Notes: generated by a model from the letters alone, not told the origin. DNA of 64,000 bases from Hyphomicrobiales bacterium (GCA_900466745.1 UBNE01000023.1:51111-115110); one strand, 5' to 3'; counted from the stretch's first letter, positions 1 to 8,570 are shown. Translations and numbers: made by a program.

Positions 1-52
1 CGGCGCGGCGCTGGCGAGCGCGCGCCGCGGACCGGATTACGGCGCGCCCTGA
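1..52 (+). CDS. C-terminal tail of an upstream gene (partial, unidentified)
   Basis: Frame 2 is open from the window edge to a TGA at 50-52 and encodes 16 residues, ending Gly-Ala-Pro. Every third codon position but two is G or C, which matches real genes nearby. The fragment is too short to assign to a family. It could equally be a chance open frame. Confidence 0.3.
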   Translation, partial: GAALASARRGPDYGAP

Positions 53-231
53 CCGGCTTCAGCGCTTCTGCGCCAGCCCGATCGTATGCCCGCCGCCTGC
101 AGGCCGCCTGCAGGATTCGTCATGGCAGGTCCGGCGCGCTTGCTCTTCAAGTCGCGCAATGGGGCATGGGAAACCCTGTCCTTGCCAGCTTTCGGGTGGG
201 AACGGCAAGCTGCGGGCCCTAGATTCGCATC

Positions 232-1233
232 ATGACGGCAGATGCGAGATTGGCCATGAACGCTCAGGCTCCGATGAAAACGGCGATGACCCCGACGCGC
301 TTCTCGAATGCGGTGCTGGCGCGCGCCGCCGAAGCCATGCCGCCGGCGGCGGATTTCCCCGCGCCGGCGCCGGGCTCGGATTACGATACGGTGCGGCGCA
401 TCCTCGCCTTCATCACCCATAACTGGCGCGAGCAGCCGACGATCGAGGCGATCGCCGAGGCGGCCGGCGCGACGCCGACCGATGTCCACCACCTCTTCCG
501 GCGCTGGTGCGGCCTGACTCCGAAAGCCTTCCTGCAGGCGATCACGCTCGACCATGCCAAGGGGCTCCTGGCCTCGTCGGCCAGCGTTCTCGATACCGCG
601 CTCGAGGTCGGGCTCTCGGGCCCCGGCCGGCTGCACGATCTCTTCGTCACTCATGAGGCGATGTCGCCGGGCGAATGGAAGCTCGGCGGCGAGGGGCTGA
701 AGCTGTCCTACGGCTTCCACCCCTCGCCCTTCGGGGAGGCGCTGATCGTGATGACCGACCGCGGCCTCGCCGGGCTCGGCTGGGTCTCGAACAGCGTCGA
801 CGGCGGCAAGGTCGTCGGCGGCCGGGCCGAGGCGCTCGCCGACATGATGCGGCGCTGGCCCCATGCCGACTACCATTACGACCCGGCGCTGACGGCGCCC
901 TATGCCGCTCGCATCTTCGAGCCGAAGGCGTGGACGCCGGAGACGCCCTTGCGCGTCGTGCTGATCGGCACCGATTTCGAGGTCCGGGTCTGGGAGACGC
1001 TGCTGCGGATCCCCGTCGGCTGCGCCACCACCTATGGCGACGTCGCCAGCCATATCGGCAAGCCCAGCGCGGCGCGGGCCGTCGGCGCGGCGGTCGGCAA
1101 GAATCCGATCTCCTTCGTGGTGCCCTGCCACCGCGTCATCGGCAAGTCCGGCGCGCTCACCGGCTATCATTGGGGGCTGACGCGCAAGCGCGCCATCCTC
1201 GGATGGGAGGCGGGGCAGGCCGCCGCCGGCTGA
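232..1233 (+). CDS. AraC-type HTH fused to methylated-DNA--protein-cysteine methyltransferase (Ada-like)
   Basis: This is a 333-residue two-domain protein. Residues about 50-150 form an AraC-type helix-turn-helix (IAEAAGATPTDVHHLF, then a second helix pair ending SPGEW). Residues about 155-330 form an O6-alkylguanine-DNA alkyltransferase domain, with the suicide Cys near residue 299 in the PCHRV motif and a following GALTGYHWG segment. Family knowledge says it moves alkyl groups from O6-guanine onto itself. The N-terminal Ada domain that senses methylphosphotriesters through a Zn-Cys4 site is absent, so the HTH part is not expected to be activated in the E. coli way. The start is uncertain: ATG 232 and ATG 256 are in frame and neither has a clear ribosome site. 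Confidence 0.9.
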   Translation: MTADARLAMNAQAPMKTAMTPTRFSNAVLARAAEAMPPAADFPAPAPGSDYDTVRRILAFITHNWREQPTIEAIAEAAGATPTDVHHLFRRWCGLTPKAFLQAITLDHAKGLLASSASVLDTALEVGLSGPGRLHDLFVTHEAMSPGEWKLGGEGLKLSYGFHPSPFGEALIVMTDRGLAGLGWVSNSVDGGKVVGGRAEALADMMRRWPHADYHYDPALTAPYAARIFEPKAWTPETPLRVVLIGTDFEVRVWETLLRIPVGCATTYGDVASHIGKPSAARAVGAAVGKNPISFVVPCHRVIGKSGALTGYHWGLTRKRAILGWEAGQAAAG

Positions 1234-1339
1234 GCCCGCGGGCTGCTCCAAAACGCCGGACTGACTATCGTATGCGCTTCGCCCGGGCTGTCGGTATCGG
1301 CGCATGATCCGCTACCGGAAGAGGGGCCGGGCCGCTGCT

Positions 1340-3043
1340 CTATGGCCGCAGATACATGTCCCAGCAGGGCGCCAGCGCGATGCGGTCGCGCCCTGCGAGC
1401 GCGCCGGCGAAATGCTGGCGGATGGCCTCGCGCGGGCCGGTCGCCGGGCATTTCGGCGCCAGGATCGCGTCGACCTCGCGCAGGCGCGACAAGGTGTCGG
1501 GCTCGAGATCGGGCGTGCTGCGGCCGGGATCGACGCCGACCGGTACGGCGGTCGGCGGGCTGCGCTCGAGCAGCAGGTTCATCGGGTCGACGAAATCGAG
1601 CGTGAAGACCTCGTTGAGCTGGCGCTTGTTCGCCGTTTCCCAGGCGCGGAGCGCCGCAATGCCCTGCTGGATCTCGAGCAGCCAGCTCGCCTGGTAGTCG
1701 ATCTCCGAATAGAAGATGTAGGACGGCAGCAGGTCGCGCCGGGCGAGGTCGCGATAGCCTTCGGGGAAGGCGGCATAGTGCTCCAGCATCGCGGCGGCGC
1801 GCGCGGCGATCTCCGGCTTCACGCTGACGCGGCCGAGCGGCCCGAGATCGGGCAGGTCGAGCGCCGCATAGCCCGGCGCGCTCATCACGGCGCGCATGCC
1901 GCGCTCCAGGCAGATCACGGCCGAGGGCAGGGCCGTCGCCAGCACCAGCACGAGGATCGCCGGGCGCAGCCGGCCGTCCTGCTGCTGCCAGGCGCCGAGC
2001 AGGAGCGGCAGCAGGATCGGCCACAGGCCGATGAATTCGAGCGAGCCCGTGTTCTGCGTCTCGAAGAAGGCGAGCGCGGCGAAGCCCGCCGCCATCCAGC
2101 CGAGCGGGGCATCGGCGAGCGCGCGCCAGCCCGCGGGCGTGCGCGGCGGGCCGTCGCGCCAGGCGGCATAGGCGAGCAGCCCCATCAGGGCGAGCGCCGG
2201 GCCGACGACGTTGAACTTGACCGAGGCGACGGTCAGGAAGCGCGGCAGCAGCGTGCCGGTGTTGAGCTCGAGCAGCGTCAGGATATCGGCGAGATAGGCC
2301 GAGGTCAGCCCGGTCGCGGCTTCGAGCAGGCCGAGCGTCGCGAGCACGGCCGCGGCCGCCGCGACGCCGTCGCGCAGGCGCATCCGCCCGCTGAGCATGG
2401 CGTAGCCGACCAGCAGCGTGCCGGAGACGGCGCCGGTGACCTTGGTCAGGAACAGCGCCAGCATCAGCACGGCGACGAGGCCGGTCTGCAGGCCGCGATG
2501 CCGCGCGAAGAGCAGCGCCGCGATCAGCAGATAGAGCAGCAGCGCGCCGTGGCGGTTGTAGAAGCCGTAGCCGTCGAAGCCCGGCGCGGGGAAGAGCGCG
2601 TACAGGTTGATCGGCAGCGCCGCGAACAGCAGGAAGGGCAGGACGAGCGCCAGCGCCTGCCCGCGCGACCGCCGCGCGACATGGCCGGCCAGCAGCGCCA
2701 GCACCGGCAGCATGATCGGCAGCAGCGCCCAGTTGACCAGCAGCATCGGCTGGGCGTGCGGAAAGAGATCGCGCAAGCCCGCGGTCAGGTAGAAGCCGAG
2801 CGGCCCGACGGGGGCGAAGAAATCGATGCTCGGCACCTGGCCGAGCACGATGCGCCAGGCGGCGTCGAGATAGACGACGGTGTCCCAGGCGTTGGGGCCG
2901 AGCGGCAGGCGCAGCGGCAGGAGCAAGGCGAGGACCGCCAGGGCGGCGAAGGCGGCGATCCATGCGCCGGGCGACAGCAGCAGCCCCGCGATTCTCCGGC
3001 CGCTCCGTGTCGGAGAATGTCTCCCGATGTCGCTCATCGCCAC
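1340..3043 (-). CDS. Polytopic membrane protein, GT-C glycosyltransferase-like (putative)
   Basis: The 567-residue protein has a short basic N-terminus followed by about ten hydrophobic segments across the first 400 residues. The early luminal loop contains a D-F-F-A-P-V-G-P-L motif after an Ala-Trp-Arg segment. That loop resembles the acidic first loop of lipid-linked GT-C (GT39/GT87-like) sugar transferases. The C-terminal 150 residues are soluble and contain no motif I recognise. No cell-wall or polysaccharide genes flank it, so the substrate is unknown. ATG 3043 and ATG 3037 are both possible starts. It converges with the alkyltransferase gene. Confidence 0.6.
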   Translation of the reverse strand: MAMSDIGRHSPTRSGRRIAGLLLSPGAWIAAFAALAVLALLLPLRLPLGPNAWDTVVYLDAAWRIVLGQVPSIDFFAPVGPLGFYLTAGLRDLFPHAQPMLLVNWALLPIMLPVLALLAGHVARRSRGQALALVLPFLLFAALPINLYALFPAPGFDGYGFYNRHGALLLYLLIAALLFARHRGLQTGLVAVLMLALFLTKVTGAVSGTLLVGYAMLSGRMRLRDGVAAAAAVLATLGLLEAATGLTSAYLADILTLLELNTGTLLPRFLTVASVKFNVVGPALALMGLLAYAAWRDGPPRTPAGWRALADAPLGWMAAGFAALAFFETQNTGSLEFIGLWPILLPLLLGAWQQQDGRLRPAILVLVLATALPSAVICLERGMRAVMSAPGYAALDLPDLGPLGRVSVKPEIAARAAAMLEHYAAFPEGYRDLARRDLLPSYIFYSEIDYQASWLLEIQQGIAALRAWETANKRQLNEVFTLDFVDPMNLLLERSPPTAVPVGVDPGRSTPDLEPDTLSRLREVDAILAPKCPATGPREAIRQHFAGALAGRDRIALAPCWDMYLRP

Positions 3044-3127
3044 GCCGAACCCTCCTGGTCCGGCCTGGCTTATGACAGGAAAACCTTACCAGCAGCCTGA
3101 CGCGGTCGCAGAAACCGGCCGGTCCCC

Positions 3128-4306
3128 TCAGAGCAGCCCGCGCTTCGCCAGATGGCGCATCAGATGCGAGGCGCCATAGGTCCAGGGCTCGCATTCGTCG
3201 GTGCGCTTCATCCGGTTGACCAGGCTGCCGAGCTCGGGCGCGGCGATGGTGACGATGTCCCCGTATTTGTGGGTGAAGCCGCCGCCGGCCGAGTCGCGGT
3301 CCTCGATCGGCGCGAACATGGTGCCGAGATAGAGCGCCGCCCCGTCCGGGTACTGGTGGTGCGGGCCGATCATCTGCGCGGCGAGGTCGGCCGGGTCGCG
3401 GCTGATCCTGGCGATCGAGGAGGAACCTTCGAGCCGGAAGCCGTCCTCGCCCTCCACCGTCAGCGTCACCGTCGTCCGGCGGATATGGTCGAGCGTGAAG
3501 CCGTCGTCGAAGAAGCGGATGAAGGGGCCGACCGCGGCCGCGGCGTTGTTGTCCTTGGCCTTGCCGAGCAAGAGGGCCGAGCGGCCCTCGACGTCGCGCA
3601 GGTTGACGTCGTTGCCGAGCGTCGCGCCGACGATGCGCCCGTCCGAGGCGACGATCAGCACGATCTCGGGCTCCGGGTTGTTCCAGCTCGAGGCCGGGTG
3701 CAGCCCGGCATCGGCGCCGCTGCCCACCGTCGACATCGGCGGGGCCTTGGTGAAGATCTCGGCGTCGGGGCCGATGCCGACCTCGAGATACTGGCTCCAG
3801 GCGCCCTGCTTGATCAGCACCTCCTTGAGATGCATCGCCTCGGGCGATCCGGGCTTGAGCTTCGAGAGGTCGTCGCCGATCAGCTTGCCGATCTCCGCGC
3901 GGATCGTCGCGGCGGCGGCGGGGTTGCCGCGCGCCTTCTCCTCGATCACGCGCTCCAGCATCGAGACGGCGAAGGTGACGCCGGCCGCCTTCACCGCCTG
4001 CAGGTCGAGCGGCGAGAGCAGCCAGGGCCTGCTGCGGTCGCGCCTGTCGACCGGCGTGTTGGCCAGCACCTCGGCGAGGGGCGCGACGGCTTCGCCCTCG
4101 ACGGCGCGCAGCGCCTTGGCCGGGTCGGTCGATTCGCACAGGTCGCGGCTCGTCGGGAAATGCGCCGTGACGTCGATCGCCTGCCCGTCGCGGATGGTGA
4201 CCACCGCCGGCCCGCCCCGGTCGGGGCGCCAGACGCGGCCGGCCAGCACGGCGGCGCCGGCATCCTGCGGGAGGGCGTTGGCGACGGAGAGGGAGAAATC
4301 GGGCAT
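3128..4306 (-). CDS. Fumarylacetoacetate hydrolase family protein
   Basis: The product has 392 residues. Its C-terminal half carries the FAH fold signature: an E-P-E-I-V-L segment that supplies acidic metal ligands, then GATLGNDVNLRDVEGRSALLLGKAKDNN, where the conserved Asp and Lys lie. Enzymes of this family hydrolyse or decarboxylate 2-oxo acids, or dehydrate 2-keto-3-deoxy sugar acids, using Mg2+. The N-terminal 180 residues are longer than in simple FAH hydrolases, which points to the sugar-acid or AraD1-like branch; that is inference. It is transcribed alone, divergently from ugpB, with a tandem 8-mer repeat 48 bases upstream. Confidence 0.85.
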   Translation of the reverse strand: MPDFSLSVANALPQDAGAAVLAGRVWRPDRGGPAVVTIRDGQAIDVTAHFPTSRDLCESTDPAKALRAVEGEAVAPLAEVLANTPVDRRDRSRPWLLSPLDLQAVKAAGVTFAVSMLERVIEEKARGNPAAAATIRAEIGKLIGDDLSKLKPGSPEAMHLKEVLIKQGAWSQYLEVGIGPDAEIFTKAPPMSTVGSGADAGLHPASSWNNPEPEIVLIVASDGRIVGATLGNDVNLRDVEGRSALLLGKAKDNNAAAAVGPFIRFFDDGFTLDHIRRTTVTLTVEGEDGFRLEGSSSIARISRDPADLAAQMIGPHHQYPDGAALYLGTMFAPIEDRDSAGGGFTHKYGDIVTIAAPELGSLVNRMKRTDECEPWTYGASHLMRHLAKRGLL

Positions 4307-4353
4307 GTCGTTCGTCCGCGAGAGAATTCGTCGAAGCCGGAGAACAGCCGCTT

Positions 4354-4369
4354 ATGCGCAAATGCGCAA
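4354..4369. promoter_or_regulatory. Tandem 8-bp repeat, candidate operator of the FAH-family gene
   Basis: Two head-to-tail copies of ATGCGCAA (TTGCGCAT on the minus strand) abut exactly. Each contains the palindrome TGCGCA. The site lies 48 bases upstream of the FAH-family start and on the far side of the Pho-box-like repeats of ugpB. This geometry suits a dimeric repressor of the GntR or LacI type, but no regulator gene is adjacent. Confidence 0.4.
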
Positions 4370-4401
4370 GCCGGTTCGCGACCATAGGCGGATTGCTTCG
4401 G

Positions 4402-4430
4402 GCGTCATCGATTTGTCATTGAACTGTCGC
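4402..4430 (+). promoter_or_regulatory. Pho-box-like element, three 7-bp repeats upstream of ugpB
   Basis: Three 7-mers, GCGTCAT (4402-4408), TTGTCAT (4413-4419) and CTGTCGC (4424-4430), are each separated by exactly 4 bases, giving an 11-bp period. The PhoB consensus is CTGTCAT-N4-CTGTCAT. A weak -10-like CATGCT or TAGCTT lies about 8-14 bases further on, the usual place for a PhoB-activated promoter. The ugp operon is a classic PhoB target, so context and sequence agree. Confidence 0.75.
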
Positions 4431-4504
4431 CCGCGCTTCATGCTAGCTTGCGCACCAACGACAAGAACCGCGGCGGGGAGCCGCCCGCGGAAGGGAGACA
4501 CTCC

Positions 4505-5830
4505 ATGACCATCAAATCGCGTATCCTGATGTCGGTCGCGGCCTTCGCGCTCGCCGGTGCTTCGCCGGCTTTCGCCCAGACCGAGATCCAGTGGTGGCAT
4601 GCGATGACCGGCGCCAACAACGACGTCATCGTCAAGCTCGCCAACGACTTCAACGCCGCCCAGAAGGACTACAAGGTCGTCCCGGTCTACAAGGGTTCCT
4701 ATCCCGACACGCTGAATGCCGGCATCGCCGCCTTCCGGGCCGGCCAGGCTCCGCACATCCTCCAGGTCTTCGAGGTCGGCACCGGCACGATGATGTCGGC
4801 CAAGGGCGCGATCAAGCCGGTCTATGAGCTGATGAAGGACGCCGGCGAGGCGTTCGATCCGAAGGCCTATCTGCCGGCGATCACCGGCTACTACTCGACG
4901 GCGAAGGGCGAGATGCTCTCCTTCCCCTTCAACTCGTCGTCGATGGTGATGTGGTACAACAAGGACGCCTTCAAGAAGGCCGGCCTCGACCCCGCCAAGC
5001 CGCCCAAGACCTGGCCTGAGGTGTTCGAGGACGCCAAGAAGCTGAAGGCCGCCGGCTACGACAAATGCGGCTTCTCGAACGCCTGGGCGACCTGGGCCAA
5101 TATCGAGCAGTTCGGCGCCTGGCACAACGTTCCGCTCTCGACCAAGGTCAACGGCATGGCCGGCACCGACGCGGTGATGACCTTCAACCAGAGCCCGCTC
5201 TTCCTGAAGCACTGGACCAATCTGGTCGAGCTGCAGAAGGACAAGACCTACGACTATTCCGGCCGCACCAACAATGGCGAAGGCCGCTTCACCTCGGGCG
5301 AATGCCCGATCTTCCTGACCTCCTCCGGCTTCTTCGGCAATGTCCAGGCGAACGCCAAGTTCGACTGGGGCAACGCCCCGATGCCCTATTACCCGGAGGT
5401 GCAGGGCGCGCCGCAGAACTCGATCATCGGCGGCGCCTCGCTCTGGGTGATGGGCGGAAAGCCGGCTAACGAGTACAAGGGCGTGGCCAAGTTCTTCACC
5501 TTCCTCTCCGACGTCGACCGGCAGGTGAAGCTGCACACCGACTCCGGCTATCTGCCGATCACCAAGGCGGCCTACGAGAAGGTCAAGGCCTCCGGCTTCT
5601 ACAAGGACAAGCCCTTCCTCGAGACCCCGCTGCTCGAATTGACCAACAAGGAGCCGACCGACAACTCCAAGGGCCTGCGCTACGGCAGCCTCGTCCAGAT
5701 CCGCGACGTCTGGTCGGAGGAGCTGGAGGCGGCGCTGAACGGCCAGAAGAGCCCGAAGGCGGCCCTCGACGCGGCCGTCGAGCGCGGCAACCAGATGCTG
5801 CGCCAGTTCGAGCGGACCGCGTCGAAGTGA
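4505..5830 (+). CDS. ugpB: sn-Glycerol-3-phosphate ABC transporter, periplasmic binding protein
   Basis: The protein has 441 residues, starting with a Sec signal peptide (MTIKSRILM..., Ala-rich core, cleavage after ASPAFA). The mature part opens with TEIQWWHAM and continues with the family-typical NDFNAAQKDYKVVPVYKGSY and FPFNSSSMVMWYNKDAF segments of UgpB. It binds glycerol-3-phosphate or glycerophosphodiesters in the periplasm for UgpAE. ATG 4505 follows the good ribosome site GGGAGA. It is the first gene of ugpB-ugpA-creatininase-ugpE-ugpC and lies behind a Pho-box-like element. A palindromic repeat of about 130 bp separates it from ugpA, which may let it be made in excess over the membrane subunits. 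Confidence 0.95.
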   Translation: MTIKSRILMSVAAFALAGASPAFAQTEIQWWHAMTGANNDVIVKLANDFNAAQKDYKVVPVYKGSYPDTLNAGIAAFRAGQAPHILQVFEVGTGTMMSAKGAIKPVYELMKDAGEAFDPKAYLPAITGYYSTAKGEMLSFPFNSSSMVMWYNKDAFKKAGLDPAKPPKTWPEVFEDAKKLKAAGYDKCGFSNAWATWANIEQFGAWHNVPLSTKVNGMAGTDAVMTFNQSPLFLKHWTNLVELQKDKTYDYSGRTNNGEGRFTSGECPIFLTSSGFFGNVQANAKFDWGNAPMPYYPEVQGAPQNSIIGGASLWVMGGKPANEYKGVAKFFTFLSDVDRQVKLHTDSGYLPITKAAYEKVKASGFYKDKPFLETPLLELTNKEPTDNSKGLRYGSLVQIRDVWSEELEAALNGQKSPKAALDAAVERGNQMLRQFERTASK

Positions 5831-5852
5831 GCGTGGTTTCCGCCAGTGCTGC

Positions 5853-5981
5853 GTCATCCCGGGCGTAGCGAAGCGTAGATCCGGGATCCATGCCGGAACG
5901 GTTGCGGCATGGATCCCGGGTCTCCCGGAGCCTGCCCTTGGGCCGATCGAGGATCGGACCGAGCGGGCGCCCGGAATGACC
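5853..5981. repeat. Intergenic palindromic repeat (copy 1), GGATCCATGCC family
   Basis: It begins GTCATCCCGGGCG and ends CCGGAATGAC, with an internal inverted pair GGGATCCATGCC / GGCATGGATCCC around a short loop. The second half carries GAGCCTGCCCTTGGGCCGATCG, also seen near 17450. Full copies occur at 11617 and 50473, and a truncated one at the window end. This copy sits inside the ugp operon, between ugpB and ugpA. Confidence 0.85.
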
Positions 5982-6000
5982 TCGTCGGACAAGGCCGCGC

Positions 6001-6882
6001 ATGCAGAAGAACGCCTATTTCAAGGGGCTGACGATTCCCTTCCTGCTGCTCCTGCCGCAGCTTGCGATCACCGTCGTGTTCTTCTACTGGCCGGCGACCC
6101 AGGCCGTCTGGCAGAGCTTCCTGCTCGAGGACGCCTTCGGCACCTCGACGCAGTTCGTCTGGTTCGAGAACTACCAGGCGCTCTTCGCCGATCCCGGCTA
6201 CCTCAAGGCCTTCATCAACACCGCGGTGTTCTCGACCTTCGTCTGCGTGCTGTCGCTCTCGATCGCGCTGCTCTTCGCGGTGATGGCCGACCGCCAGATC
6301 CGCGGCGCCGAGATCTACAAGACCCTGCTGATCTGGCCCTATGCGGTGGCGCCCGCCATCGCCGGCGTGCTCTGGCTGTTCATGTTCGACCCCTCGCTGG
6401 GCATGCTCGGGCGCGGATTGCAGTCGCTCGGCGTGCCGTGGAACCCGCGCCTCGACGGCAACCACGCCATGCTGCTGGTCATCCTGGCCGCGACCTGGAA
6501 GCAGATCAGCTACAATTTCCTGTTCTTCCTCGCCGGCCTGCAGGCGATCCCGAAGAGCGTGATCGAGGCGGCGGTGATCGACGGCGCCCGGCCGATGCGA
6601 CGCTTCTGGACCATCGTCTTCCCGCTGCTCTCGCCGACGACCTTCTTTCTGCTCGTCGTCAACATCGTCTATGTCTTCTTCGACACCTTCGGCATCATCG
6701 ACGCGGTGACCGGCGGCGGCCCCTCGGGCGCGACCGAGACGCTGGTCTACAAGGTCTTCTCGGACGGCAAGGGCGGCTCGGACCTCGGCGGCTCGGCGGC
6801 GCAGTCGGTGGTGCTGCTGGTCATGGTGATCGCGCTGACCGCGATCCAGTTCCGCTTCATCGAGCGCAAGGTGAGCTATTGA
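6001..6882 (+). CDS. ugpA: sn-Glycerol-3-phosphate ABC transporter, permease subunit A
   Basis: The 293-residue inner-membrane protein has six predicted transmembrane segments, the first at about residues 10-32. The EAA loop that contacts the ATPase reads [25 protein letters not shown], at about residues 195-220. It pairs with UgpE to form the channel. Its TGA overlaps the ATG of the creatininase-family gene by one base, so the two are probably translationally coupled. Confidence 0.95.
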   Translation: MQKNAYFKGLTIPFLLLLPQLAITVVFFYWPATQAVWQSFLLEDAFGTSTQFVWFENYQALFADPGYLKAFINTAVFSTFVCVLSLSIALLFAVMADRQIRGAEIYKTLLIWPYAVAPAIAGVLWLFMFDPSLGMLGRGLQSLGVPWNPRLDGNHAMLLVILAATWKQISYNFLFFLAGLQAIPKSVIEAAVIDGARPMRRFWTIVFPLLSPTTFFLLVVNIVYVFFDTFGIIDAVTGGGPSGATETLVYKVFSDGKGGSDLGGSAAQSVVLLVMVIALTAIQFRFIERKVSY

Positions 6883-7628
6883 TGACCTCCGTGCTCTGGC
6901 AGGATCTCACCGCCGAGGAACTGCGCGCCCGGGCGGCCCGGGACGCCGTCGTGGTGCTGCCGGTCGCCTCGATCGAGCAGCACGGGCCGCATCTGCCGGT
7001 CGGGGTCGACACGGTGCTGTGCGGCGGCGTCTGCAAGGCGGCGGCCGAGCGCGCCGCCGATGTCGACGTCGTCGTCGCGCCGACCTTGTGGTGCGGCATG
7101 GCCGAGCATCACATGGCCTTCGGCGGCACCTTCACCTTCGACATCCCGACCTATCGCGCCGTGCTGCTCGCGCTGCTGAAGAGCATCGAGCGCCATGGCT
7201 TCCACCGGGTGCTGATCGTCAACGGCCATGGCGGCAACATCGCCGCGCTCACCGCCTTCCTGCCCGATTTCGCCCGCGAGACCCGGCTGCATGTCGAGGC
7301 CACCACCTATTTCCTGCTGGCCGAGGCGGCGCTCGGGCCGCTGCTGGAGGACCAGGCCGGCGTCCAGCATGCCTGCGAGGTCGAGACCTCGATGATGATG
7401 GCGCTGGCGCCGGGCGCGCTGCGCGAACCCCGTCTCGGCGAGGCCTTCGGCGCGCGCGGGGGCCTGCCCGGCCGGGCGAACGTCTCCCGCCACCGCTCCT
7501 TCCGCGAGATGACGGAGACCGGCGTGGTCGGCGATGCGCGCCGCGCCAGCGTCGAAAAGGGGCGCGCCTGCCTCGATGCCTGCGCCGCGGCGCTGGCCGG
7601 GCTGCTGCGCGAGATGGGGAGGGCCTGA
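6882..7628 (+). CDS. Creatininase family protein inserted in the ugp operon
   Basis: The protein has 248 residues. The N-terminal metal motif VASIEQHGPHLPVGVDT supplies Glu32, His34 and Asp43, and NGHGGN at residues 114-119 is the second family signature. A further Glu in EVETSMM completes the set. Known members (creatininase, MftE, ArfB/FAPy deformylase) are metal-dependent amidohydrolases. It overlaps ugpA at its start and ugpE at its stop by single bases, so it belongs to the same transcript. I infer an amide or deformylation substrate linked to phosphodiester or phosphonate salvage, but the sequence does not say which. Confidence 0.85.
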   Translation: MTSVLWQDLTAEELRARAARDAVVVLPVASIEQHGPHLPVGVDTVLCGGVCKAAAERAADVDVVVAPTLWCGMAEHHMAFGGTFTFDIPTYRAVLLALLKSIERHGFHRVLIVNGHGGNIAALTAFLPDFARETRLHVEATTYFLLAEAALGPLLEDQAGVQHACEVETSMMMALAPGALREPRLGEAFGARGGLPGRANVSRHRSFREMTETGVVGDARRASVEKGRACLDACAAALAGLLREMGRA

Positions 7629-8476
7629 TGGTCGAGGACCGGCGCCTGGGCGATGCGATCGCCTATGTCATCCTGACGATCGGCGTGCTGATCGTCGCCT
7701 TCCCGGTCTGGCTGACCTTCGTCGCCTCGACCTGGGACGCCGCCACCGTGATCAACGGCCAGATGCCGCTCTGGCCCGGCCCGTATTTCCTCGAGAACTA
7801 CAACCGCATCCTGTTCGTCGGCACCTCGAGCACCACGCGCGAGCCGGTGATCAACATGATGCTGAACTCCTTCATCATGGCGATGGCGATCGCGCTGGGG
7901 AAGATCTTCATCTCGGTGCTTTCGGCCTATGCCGTGGTCTATTACCGCTTCCCCTTCCGGATGACGGCGTTCTGGATCATCTTCGTGACGCTGATGCTGC
8001 CGGTCGAGGTCCGCATCTTCCCGACCTTCAAGATCGTCTCGGATCTGCGGATGCTCGACACCTATCAGGGCCTCGCCGTCCCGCTGATCGCCTCGGCGAC
8101 GGGCACGCTGCTGTTCCGGCAGTTCTTCATGACGATCCCCGACGAACTGCTCGAAGCGTCCAAGATCGACGGCGCCGGCCCGTTCAAGTTCTTCAAGGAC
8201 ACGCTGATCCCGCTCTCGATCACCACGATCGCGGCGCTGTTCGTCATCCAGTTCATCTATGGCTGGAACCAGTATCTCTGGCCGCTCCTGGTGACGACGA
8301 AGGACTCGATGCAGACCATCGTCATCGCCATCAAGAAGATGATCGTCACCGCCGACGCCCTGACCGAATGGCAGCTCGCCATGGCCACCGCCATGCTGGC
8401 GATGCTGCCGCCGGTCCTCGTCGTCATCGCCATGCAGAGGCTCTTCGTGAAGGGCCTGGTGGAGACGGAAAAATAG
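7628..8476 (+). CDS. ugpE: sn-Glycerol-3-phosphate ABC transporter, permease subunit E
   Basis: The product has 282 residues and six predicted membrane segments. The first ([17 protein letters not shown]) follows a short cytoplasmic tail. The EAA loop reads [23 protein letters not shown], and [13 protein letters not shown] is typical of UgpE. It forms the second half of the membrane channel with UgpA. ATG 7628 overlaps the creatininase stop (ATGA type). After its stop comes a structured spacer before ugpC. Confidence 0.95.
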   Translation: MVEDRRLGDAIAYVILTIGVLIVAFPVWLTFVASTWDAATVINGQMPLWPGPYFLENYNRILFVGTSSTTREPVINMMLNSFIMAMAIALGKIFISVLSAYAVVYYRFPFRMTAFWIIFVTLMLPVEVRIFPTFKIVSDLRMLDTYQGLAVPLIASATGTLLFRQFFMTIPDELLEASKIDGAGPFKFFKDTLIPLSITTIAALFVIQFIYGWNQYLWPLLVTTKDSMQTIVIAIKKMIVTADALTEWQLAMATAMLAMLPPVLVVIAMQRLFVKGLVETEK

Positions 8477-8570
8477 GGCGGTCGGCAATGCGCAGTCGGC
8501 AGGCGTAGCATGCGCCTCGACTGCCGACCGCCGACCGCCCGCTGCCGACCAAGCATCACCGATTGCCGAC
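8476..8570. repeat. Nested inverted repeats between ugpE and ugpC
   Basis: GGGCGGTC (8476-8483) pairs with GACCGCCC (8533-8540), and GTCGGCAG (8495-8502) pairs with CTGCCGAC (8521-8528). GTCGGCAAT (8481-8489) also matches ATTGCCGAC (8562-8570), so alternative folds are possible. The unit CTGCCGACC recurs three times. It may be a REP-like element or an RNA structure that tunes ATPase synthesis. Confidence 0.65.

Noticed and set aside
1232..1243. AGCCCGCGGGCT palindrome at the end of the alkyltransferase gene
   Set aside because: Short GC-rich palindromes of this size are frequent in this sequence and no function can be argued.
1167..4385. Very long minus-strand open frame of more than 1000 codons spanning the membrane protein and the FAH gene
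   Set aside because: It is a second frame of two real minus-strand genes, is Arg/Ala/Pro rich, and has no family motif. GC-rich codon bias removes stop codons from the shadow frame.
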